NCBI GenBank assembly: GCA_937916485.1
Contig: CALFSV010000054.1
Span: forward strand, 1 to 5,645
Length of the DNA: 5,645 bases
Direction of reading: 5' to 3'
Source of the DNA: an uncultured Paracoccaceae bacterium
GTDB taxonomy: Bacteria; Pseudomonadota; Alphaproteobacteria; Rhodobacterales; Rhodobacteraceae
Each line of letters opens with the position of its first letter. Within the stretch, counting starts at the first letter, position 1. Made by a program: the position numbers and the translations under genes. Positions 1 to 5,008 of the stretch are shown here, piece after piece. Under the pieces are notes generated by a model. That model saw only the letters and a program-made list of their open reading frames with translations, was not told where the DNA came from and did not search any database.

Positions 1-1
1 G

Positions 2-967
2 ATCGTCGGCGCGGGACCTGTTAAGAACTGCGATATCCTTGGGATGGGCATGTTTGACAGCTGCGAAATCCGCATCCACCCAACAGGATCGGCCGTCGCA
101 CGGCTTGGGACGATCAGCCAAGGCCAAGGCCACGCCACGACCTTCGCTCAAATCCTCGCGACCGAGATTGGCCTTTCTGCTGAAAGCATCACGATTGAGG
201 AAGGCGACACCGATACAGCGCCTTACGGTCTGGGTACCTATGGCTCTCGTTCCACTCCAGTTGCGGGTGCAGCAGCAGCAATGGCAGGTCGTAAAATCCG
301 TGCCAAGGCGCAGATGATTGCGGCCTATCTGCTAGAAGTTCACGACAACGACGTGGAGTTCGACGTGGATCGGTTCGTCGTCAAAGGATCGCCTGAGCAG
401 TTCAAGACAATGAAGGAAATCGCTTATGCTGCCTACAATCAGGCCATTCCAGGGCTTGAGCCAGGTCTTGAGGCGGTCAGCTACTACGATCCGCCCAACA
501 TGACCTATCCGTTCGGTGCTTATGTCTGCGTCATGGACATCGACGTCGACACCGGTGTTCCAGAAATCCGCCGCTTCTATGCGCTGGATGATTGCGGCAC
601 GCGGATCAACCCGATGGTCATTGAGGGTCAAATCCATGGTGGCCTGACCGAAGCTCTCGCTGTCGCTTTGGGGCAAGAGATTGCTTATGACGACATGGGC
701 AACGTCAAAACGGCCACGTTGATGGACTTCTTCCTGCCGACAGCTTGGGAAGTGCCAAACTACGAGACTGACTTTACTGTCACACCAAGCCCGCACCACC
801 CGATTGGGGCTAAGGGCGTTGGCGAAAGCCCACATGTCGGTGGCGTGCCTTGCTTCTCAAATGCGGTGCAGGATGCATTCCGTCCGTTTGGCAACCGTCA
901 TACCAATATGCCCCATGATCATTGGCGCATTTGGCAGACAGCCAACAATCTTGGTATGCACGACTAA
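2..967 (+). CDS. coxL: Aerobic CO dehydrogenase large (molybdenum) subunit CoxL, C-terminal part
   Basis: This is the 3' end of the catalytic subunit that oxidises CO to CO2 at a Mo-S-Cu site; the 5' part lies outside the window. The frame is open to the left edge, so the ATG at 44 is internal: the 14 codons before it (ending NCDILG) continue family sequence. About 321 of the roughly 800 residues usual for CoxL are present. Visible family signatures are GMFDSCEIRIHPTG, the cofactor-binding QGQGH (119-133), DTDTAPYGLGTYGSRSTPVAGA, and GAKGVGESPHVGG near the C-terminus. In the last, Glu at 824-826 matches the catalytic glutamate of the xanthine oxidase family (Glu763 in Oligotropha CoxL). The active-site loop that separates form I (AYxCSFR) from form II (AYRGAGR) lies upstream, so form I rests on the C-terminal sequence and on the coxDEFG genes that follow. 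TAA stop at 965-967. Very secure as CoxL/Mo-hydroxylase; form I likely. Confidence 0.95.
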   Translation: MVGAGPVKNCDILGMGMFDSCEIRIHPTGSAVARLGTISQGQGHATTFAQILATEIGLSAESITIEEGDTDTAPYGLGTYGSRSTPVAGAAAAMAGRKIRAKAQMIAAYLLEVHDNDVEFDVDRFVVKGSPEQFKTMKEIAYAAYNQAIPGLEPGLEAVSYYDPPNMTYPFGAYVCVMDIDVDTGVPEIRRFYALDDCGTRINPMVIEGQIHGGLTEALAVALGQEIAYDDMGNVKTATLMDFFLPTAWEVPNYETDFTVTPSPHHPIGAKGVGESPHVGGVPCFSNAVQDAFRPFGNRHTNMPHDHWRIWQTANNLGMHD

Positions 968-973
968 GGTTTT

Positions 974-1002
974 GATGCGGGCTGCCTTGCGCGGCCCGCA
1001 TC
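974..1002 (+). promoter_or_regulatory. Intercistronic hairpin between coxL and coxD
   Basis: A perfect 9-bp inverted repeat, GATGCGGGC (974-982) and GCCCGCATC (994-1002), can extend inward by a U-G, a G-C and a C-G pair. This gives a 12-bp GC-rich stem with a 5-nt loop (986-990). It starts 7 nt after the coxL stop and ends 4 nt before the coxD Shine-Dalgarno. No U-run follows (the next bases are GTCTAGG), so it does not look like a classical Rho-independent terminator. An mRNA 3'-end stabiliser or processing site for the structural-gene message, or a partial attenuator before the maturation genes, fits better. Structure is seen; function is inferred. Confidence 0.6.
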
Positions 1003-1006
1003 GTCT

Positions 1007-1012
1007 AGGAGG
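1007..1012 (+). promoter_or_regulatory. Shine-Dalgarno site of coxD
   Basis: AGGAGG lies 6 nt before the ATG at 1019. It is the strongest ribosome binding site in the window and fixes the coxD start. It makes coxD, the first gene after the only sizeable gap, able to initiate independently, whereas later genes depend on stop/start overlaps. Confidence 0.85.
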
Positions 1013-1018
1013 ACACCG

Positions 1019-1894
1019 ATGACTTGGACAACGTTACAAACGGCTATGGCTGATCAGGGGTATATCGCCTCTGGTGATCTTTCGATGGCGCTGCATTTGT
1101 CATTGTCGCTGGGCCGCCCTTTGCTTTTAGAAGGGGCCGCTGGCGTCGGCAAAACCGAAGTTGCGCGAGTCTTGGCGGCTGTTCAAAATACCCAGCTCAT
1201 CCGTTTGCAGTGCTATGAAGGACTGGACGCAGCGCAGGCAATTTACGAATGGAATTATCAACGCCAACTACTGGCAATCCGCGCAGCTTCTGAAGATGGG
1301 GAGACGGGTAAAACTGTTGAAGCAAGAATATTCTCAAATGAGTTTCTGCTTGAACGTCCGCTGCTCAAGGCTATCCGCCAAGACAAAGCACCGGTTCTGC
1401 TGATCGACGAGATTGATCGCGCCGATGAAGAGTTCGAGGCATACTTGCTCGAAATTTTGTCAGAATTTCAGGTGACCATTCCCGAAATGGGCACAATCAC
1501 TGCGACAACGCGGCCGATGGTTATCCTGACGGCGAACGGCACGCGCGATCTAAGCGATGCATTGCGCCGTCGTTGCCTGTACGCCCACGTGCCCTATCCC
1601 GATCACGACACCGAGCTTGCGATCCTGATCACGCGCTATCCTGATATTACCGATCGCCTGTGCGCGCAGATCGTAGGGTTCGTTCAGGCCTTGCGCAAAC
1701 AGGAGCTGGAAAAGAAACCGGGTATTGCCGAGATGCTTGATTTTGCCGCTGCATTGATGGGGCTTGGCGTGGCCGATCTGACGATTGATCCGGCGATTTT
1801 ACAGGCGACGCTGACGACCCTGTTAAAAACGCAAATGGACCGTGACGCGATTCCAACAGAAATCGCACAACGTTTGGCAGGTAAAGCCGCATGA
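1019..1894 (+). CDS. coxD: CoxD, MoxR-type AAA+ ATPase for CODH active-site maturation
   Basis: A 291-residue AAA+ ATPase of the MoxR/AAA_5 type, close to the usual CoxD length. Visible motifs are Walker A GAAGVGKT (residues 39-46), Walker B VLLIDEID (126-133), sensor 1 Asn in TANGTRD (about 173), and an arginine-finger cluster ALRRRC (181-186). In Oligotropha, CoxD is a chaperone-like ATPase needed to introduce sulfur and copper into the bimetallic site of immature CODH; it is not part of the mature enzyme. It stands directly after coxL behind a strong ribosome binding site and overlaps coxE by ATGA. The AAA+/VWA gene pair parallels MoxR-VWA, NorQ/NorD and RavA/ViaA systems, in which the VWA partner directs the ATPase to its client. 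No transmembrane segment or signal peptide is seen, so it should be cytoplasmic. All core ATPase motifs are intact. Confidence 0.95.
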   Translation: MTWTTLQTAMADQGYIASGDLSMALHLSLSLGRPLLLEGAAGVGKTEVARVLAAVQNTQLIRLQCYEGLDAAQAIYEWNYQRQLLAIRAASEDGETGKTVEARIFSNEFLLERPLLKAIRQDKAPVLLIDEIDRADEEFEAYLLEILSEFQVTIPEMGTITATTRPMVILTANGTRDLSDALRRRCLYAHVPYPDHDTELAILITRYPDITDRLCAQIVGFVQALRKQELEKKPGIAEMLDFAAALMGLGVADLTIDPAILQATLTTLLKTQMDRDAIPTEIAQRLAGKAA

Positions 1895-3066
1895 GCCTTG
1901 TGACCAAATTTGCTGCCCGCGATCCTGGGCCTGCCGCCCGAATGGCCGGGTTTGTTGCGCATCTACGTGACAACGGCTTGCGGCTTGGTGTTGGTGAAAC
2001 GGGCGCGGCACTGGATGCCTTGACCCATATCAACGCGGCAAACCCGTACGATTCGCGCCGCGCACTGAAATCTGTGTTTACCGGCTGCACCGAAGAAGCA
2101 GCGCAATTCGACGGGTTGTTCAACAGCTTTTGGATGAATGGCGGGCGTGTCAAAACCCGCGTGACCGCGACCCCAAGTCAAAGCGAAAACGTACAATCCA
2201 GTCGCGAAGAAAGTGAAGAGGCCAGCAGTGGCACGGGCGACATGAGCGCCCCTGGCGGTGTCGATGGCGAAGCCGAAAGCGACGGTGAGGGCAAATTGGT
2301 TGCAATGGATGTGACCAACCTGTTCAAGAAAGACCTTCGCGATCTTGTCCGCCCCGAAGATATAGCCGAGGCTGAAAAGATCGCGCTGCGCCTTGGGGCC
2401 GCACTGAGAGACCGGCGATCACGTCGTCGAAAAGCCGCGCGCAAAGGGGATCAAATCCACTTTCGAAAAGTGATGCGGAAAAGCCTTGCGACGGGTGGCG
2501 AACCCTTCGTTTTGCCCAAACGTCAGCGGCCTGATCGCACTCTGCGGATCACGGCGATCTGTGATGTGTCGGGTTCGATGACCGTCTACTCACGTATTTT
2601 TCTTGCGTTCCTTACAGGCCTAATGCGCGCCGATTTTCGTGCTGATGCTTATCTCTTTCACACCCGCCTTGTACGGATTACCGAGGCCTTGCGCGACAAG
2701 GATGCAATGCGCGCGTTGGCGCGATTGTCTTTGCTAGCCGAAGGTTTTGCGGGTGGATCAAAGATTGCGGAGAGTCTTGATACTTTTGCAAGCACCTATG
2801 GCCGTCGCTTCGTTGATAACCGAACAGTCGTTATGATCCTGTCCGATGGCTATGACACGGCGTCACCTGACGGGATTTCCGACGCGCTCGCCCGTTTGAA
2901 AAAACGCGGCTGCAAGATCATCTGGCTTAATCCCCTCAAAGGCTGGGATGGTTATGAGCCGACAGCGCAAGCGATGGCTGGAGCCTTGCCACATCTGGAT
3001 CTGTTTCGCGCAGCCAATACTCTGGGCGACTTGGCAGCGCTCGAGACCGAAATGGCGCGGCTATGA
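1891..3066 (+). CDS. coxE: CoxE, von Willebrand factor A domain protein for CODH maturation
   Basis: A 391-residue VWA-CoxE family protein, the expected partner of CoxD in building the Mo-S-Cu centre; in Oligotropha, CoxE is assigned to the copper-insertion stage. The N-terminal part (about 1-90) is helical, with a conserved-looking GLRLGVGE segment. A Ser/Glu/Gly-rich acidic linker follows (about 95-135), then a helical region with a very basic patch (RDRRSRRRKAARK, 173-185). The VWA domain occupies about 215-385. Its MIDAS metal site shows DVSGS (225-229), GGS at 288-290 where Thr is more usual than Ser, and LSDGYD (317-322). Translation starts at the ATGA overlap with coxD, preceded by a weak AGG at 1879-1881. 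It has no signal peptide. The overlap with coxF at its other end keeps D, E and F in equal coupling. Identification is secure from the DxSxS motif and the position. Confidence 0.94.
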   Translation: MSLVTKFAARDPGPAARMAGFVAHLRDNGLRLGVGETGAALDALTHINAANPYDSRRALKSVFTGCTEEAAQFDGLFNSFWMNGGRVKTRVTATPSQSENVQSSREESEEASSGTGDMSAPGGVDGEAESDGEGKLVAMDVTNLFKKDLRDLVRPEDIAEAEKIALRLGAALRDRRSRRRKAARKGDQIHFRKVMRKSLATGGEPFVLPKRQRPDRTLRITAICDVSGSMTVYSRIFLAFLTGLMRADFRADAYLFHTRLVRITEALRDKDAMRALARLSLLAEGFAGGSKIAESLDTFASTYGRRFVDNRTVVMILSDGYDTASPDGISDALARLKKRGCKIIWLNPLKGWDGYEPTAQAMAGALPHLDLFRAANTLGDLAALETEMARL

Positions 3067-3842
3067 CACCCAAACAGATAATGGACCACGGATTGAACGA
3101 GGGCGAAGACTGTTTCGCCATAGCCACGATTGTACGCACCGCTGGAACCACTTCAGCCAAACCCGGTGCCAAGGCGTTGATGCGCGAAGATGGAACGATT
3201 CTTGAAGGGTGGCTTGGTGGCGGCTGTGTACGCGGGGCGATCAAGGACGCGACCTTGAGGGCCTATGCGACAGGCCAGCCCCAATTAATCTCGGTCGCAC
3301 CACAAGAGGACCTGACGGAAAAGGGCGTGCGTGCAGGCGATGACATTGGTGGCGTCCATTTTGCACGCAATGGATGCCCGTCCAAAGGTACCATCGACAT
3401 CTTTATTGAACCTTACCTTCCCACGCCTGATTTGCTGGTCTTTGGTGAATCCCCAGTGGCTGAAAAGCTGATAGAGCTTGCTCCACAGTTTGGTTGGGCC
3501 GTCGCAACTGTTAGCGTGGATGCCCCTTTGGACGCACGCACACCTAATCGCGCACGGTATCTTGTGATTGCAACGCAAGGCCAAGACGATCTCGCCGCGT
3601 TGAAAACAGGGTTGGCTGATCCTACTGAATACGTCGCCTTTGTCGGCAGCACCAAAAAGTTTGCGAGTCTGTCAAAAAAGCTGATCGCGGCAGGTATCGA
3701 TCCATCACTAATCGCAGCTGTCCGCGCACCCGCTGGACTGAATATTGGCGCTGTCACACCTACTGAAATCGCGCTGTCTATTCTTGCGGAACTGACACAG
3801 GTCAAACGTAATCTTTTCGTAAAAGTCGCCCGAAATGGATAG
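3063..3842 (+). CDS. coxF: CoxF, XdhC/CoxI-family molybdenum hydroxylase maturation factor
   Basis: A 259-residue protein with the two parts of the XdhC/CoxI family. The N-terminal domain (about 15-85) has ATIVRTAGTTSAKPGAKAL and the GGGCVRG cysteine motif (Cys55). The C-terminal Rossmann-like XdhC_C domain has LLVFGESPVAEKL (124-136) and the family ending PAGLNIGAVTPTEIALSILAEL (223-244). A second cysteine lies in NGCPSKG (Cys105). XdhC of Rhodobacter binds molybdenum cofactor and protects or hands over its sulfurated form; CoxF acts with CoxD and CoxE in completing the CODH bimetallic site. The start is set by the ATGA overlap with coxE, since no clear Shine-Dalgarno is present and initiation is probably by coupling. 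It overlaps the next gene by 8 nt. The name CoxF rather than CoxI rests on its place directly after coxE. Confidence 0.9.
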   Translation: MTPKQIMDHGLNEGEDCFAIATIVRTAGTTSAKPGAKALMREDGTILEGWLGGGCVRGAIKDATLRAYATGQPQLISVAPQEDLTEKGVRAGDDIGGVHFARNGCPSKGTIDIFIEPYLPTPDLLVFGESPVAEKLIELAPQFGWAVATVSVDAPLDARTPNRARYLVIATQGQDDLAALKTGLADPTEYVAFVGSTKKFASLSKKLIAAGIDPSLIAAVRAPAGLNIGAVTPTEIALSILAELTQVKRNLFVKVARNG

Positions 3843-4446
3843 TTTTGGAGCGATCATTTTGGCTGCAGGTCTGTCGCGGCGCATGGAAGATTGCAACAAA
3901 TTGCTGTTGCCGATCCACGGCAAACCGATGATCCAGCACGTCGTTGAAACCTACATTGCAGCCTTGAACGGTCAGGTATACGTCGTTACAGGATTTGAAT
4001 CTGATAGAATCGAAGCCGCCCTTGACGGCTTGCCTATCCAGTTTGTTCACAATGCAGATTTCGACGCGGGGCGACCGTTTTCCGTCCGCGCCGGGCTTCT
4101 TAAGGCACGCGGCTCGGAGCACTATCTGATCGGGCTCGGCGACCAACCACAGCTGACAAAAGACGATCTTCGTGCTCTGATTGTTGCGCATTTGGCGGGG
4201 GATGTTCAGAAAATCTCAATCCCTCGCCAGAACACCACACGTGGCAATCCCATCGTTGTGCCCGCGGCCATGCGTGCTCGATTGTTGGCAGATGAGGCCA
4301 ACCCTGGCTGTGGGAAATTCACACGGGCGCATCCTGAACTGGCCCAGCATATCCCAATGACACAAGCCGGCTTCTTCACTGACATCGACACGCCCGACGC
4401 GTTTGAGACCTTCGAGCAAATGATACTGCAAAAGGATCTGACATGA
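3835..4446 (+). CDS. MocA/MobA-like molybdopterin nucleotidyltransferase (probable CTP:molybdopterin cytidylyltransferase)
   Basis: A 203-residue NTP_transf_3 protein, about the size of MocA and MobA. The nucleotide-binding loop LAAGLSRRM (9-17) with a lysine at 22 begins the fold. FSVRAGL (82-88), the metal-site GDQP (102-105), RGNP (136-139) and the C-terminal DIDTPDAF (183-190) follow in MocA order. LAAG, rather than the LAGG of MobA, is the motif linked to CTP use, and CODH carries MCD, so cytidylyl transfer to molybdopterin is the likely reaction. One departure is Glu18 (3886-3888), where the family usually has Gly in RMG. The gene overlaps coxF by 8 nt, shares ATGA with the small ORF after it, and lacks a clear Shine-Dalgarno. 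The Oligotropha cox order runs coxF to coxG directly, so this gene is an insertion relative to that layout. Family membership is secure; the CTP assignment is inferred. Confidence 0.82.
   Translation: MDSFGAIILAAGLSRRMEDCNKLLLPIHGKPMIQHVVETYIAALNGQVYVVTGFESDRIEAALDGLPIQFVHNADFDAGRPFSVRAGLLKARGSEHYLIGLGDQPQLTKDDLRALIVAHLAGDVQKISIPRQNTTRGNPIVVPAAMRARLLADEANPGCGKFTRAHPELAQHIPMTQAGFFTDIDTPDAFETFEQMILQKDLT
4431..4436 (+). promoter_or_regulatory. Shine-Dalgarno site of the 33-codon ORF
   Basis: AAAGGA ends 6 nt before the ATG at 4443, an ideal spacing. It lies in the last codons of the mocA-like gene. This site, together with the ATGA overlap, is the best sequence evidence that the short ORF is translated. 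Confidence 0.6.
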
Positions 4447-4544
4447 AAAAACTACGCACCTATCTTAGGGCCTTCCGCCAGAAATGGGCTCTCACCCCTG
4501 CGCAAGCTGAAACGCTTGCGTCCATTAAATTCCCCTGCTGTTAG
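4443..4544 (+). CDS. Small 33-residue protein of unknown function ending in Cys-Cys
   Basis: I do not recognise this protein. The ORF starts at an ATGA shared with the mocA-like stop, has a good Shine-Dalgarno 6 nt upstream, and ends at TAG 4542-4544. It is 33 codons. The N-terminal half is basic and could form an amphipathic helix (Lys2, Lys3, Arg5, Arg9, Arg12, Lys14 against Leu4, Tyr7, Leu8, Phe11, Trp15). A second helix-like stretch follows, LTPAQAETLASI (17-28), and the chain ends FPCC, with Cys32 and Cys33 last. There is no signal peptide or membrane segment. Its stop overlaps the coxG Shine-Dalgarno, so it fills the space between two cox-related genes without slack. Vicinal terminal cysteines next to genes for a Cu-containing site invite a copper or sulfur handling role, but that is speculation. 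It could instead be a coupling leader for coxG, or a non-functional ORF. Confidence 0.6.
   Translation: MKKLRTYLRAFRQKWALTPAQAETLASIKFPCC
4501..4520 (+). promoter_or_regulatory. Hairpin inside the small ORF, upstream of coxG
   Basis: A perfect 7-bp inverted repeat, CGCAAGC (4501-4507) and GCTTGCG (4514-4520), has a 6-nt loop TGAAAC, extendable outward by one G-U pair. The AT-rich TCCATTAAATT follows, without a clear U-run. It lies within codons 20-26 of the small ORF and ends 35 nt before the coxG ATG. It could modulate coxG translation or message decay, with ribosomes on the small ORF melting it. It is short and may be chance. Confidence 0.35.
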
Positions 4545-4546
4545 GA
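4543..4546 (+). promoter_or_regulatory. Shine-Dalgarno site of coxG overlapping the small-ORF stop
   Basis: AGGA begins inside the TAG stop of the small ORF and ends 9 nt before the coxG ATG at 4556. Ribosomes terminating on the small ORF would be placed directly on this site, which favours re-initiation at coxG. Confidence 0.55.
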
Positions 4547-4555
4547 AAATAATCT

Positions 4556-5008
4556 ATGGAACTTAAAGACGAAATCATCATCAATGCGCCTATGGCCCGC
4601 GTTTATGAAGCATTGAACGACCCCGAGATCCTCCGCGAATGCATCCCTGGGTGTGAGGAACTGATCCAACATTCGGACACTGAACTTGATGCAAAGATCG
4701 TGCTGAAAGTCGGCCCAGTGAAGGCGCGCTTTAGCGGAGACGTTCAGCTCGACAAAAGTGGTGCACCAGACGCGTTTTCATTAACGGGACAGGGCAACGG
4801 CGGTTCTGCGGGACATGCCAAAGGCGGAGCAGATGTCACACTTGTTGCGGACGGTGACACAACAATTCTGAGCTATGACGCCAAGGCGCAAATCGGTGGT
4901 AAGTTGGCACAGCTGGGCAGCCGCCTTATCCAAAGTACGGCGAAAAAGCTCGCGGCTAAGTTCTTTAAGAAATTTGCCGAAGTGCTGGATGAAGAAACAG
5001 TTGGTTAA
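4556..5008 (+). CDS. coxG: CoxG, SRPBCC-fold protein linking CODH to the membrane/quinone pool
   Basis: A 150-residue member of the CoxG (carbon monoxide dehydrogenase subunit G) family of SRPBCC ligand-binding folds. Family sequence is clear from the start: INAPMARVYEALNDPEILRECIPGCEEL (about 9-36), then LKVGPVKARFSGDVQL (50-65) and a helical C-terminus with IGGKLAQLGSRLIQSTAKKLAAKFFKKF (about 113-140). In Oligotropha, CoxG is needed to attach CODH to the inner membrane; recent mycobacterial work gives CoxG a role in delivering quinone to the enzyme. The protein is not integral: no membrane segment is seen. It ends soon after the SRPBCC domain (EVLDEETVG), so the C-terminal extension present in longer CoxG proteins is missing. 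Its last 20 nt overlap the next gene. Start chosen for the AGGA site and the match to family N-termini. Confidence 0.92.
   Translation: MELKDEIIINAPMARVYEALNDPEILRECIPGCEELIQHSDTELDAKIVLKVGPVKARFSGDVQLDKSGAPDAFSLTGQGNGGSAGHAKGGADVTLVADGDTTILSYDAKAQIGGKLAQLGSRLIQSTAKKLAAKFFKKFAEVLDEETVG

Noticed and set aside
332..835. 167-codon open frame on the minus strand
   Set aside because: Fully antisense to well-conserved coxL coding sequence, with no recognisable motif.
44..967. coxL gene starting at the ATG at 44
   Set aside because: The frame is open to the left edge and the 14 codons before this ATG encode recognisable CoxL sequence, so the ATG is internal in a truncated gene.
974..1002. Rho-independent terminator ending the coxL transcript
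   Set aside because: The stem is strong but no U-run follows, and the downstream genes belong to the same pathway, so complete termination is unlikely.
968..1018. Promoter for coxD in the coxL-coxD gap
   Set aside because: The gap is short and GC-rich, mostly filled by the hairpin and ribosome site; no -35/-10-like pair is seen.
1647..2153. 168-codon open frame on the minus strand
   Set aside because: It lies antisense across the coxD end and coxE start, has Ser/Arg/Pro-rich composition typical of antisense reading, and matches no family I know.
4539..4544. C-terminal Cys-Cys of the small peptide as a prenylation signal
   Set aside because: Such C-terminal prenylation is a eukaryotic modification; nothing here supports it in this bacterial operon.
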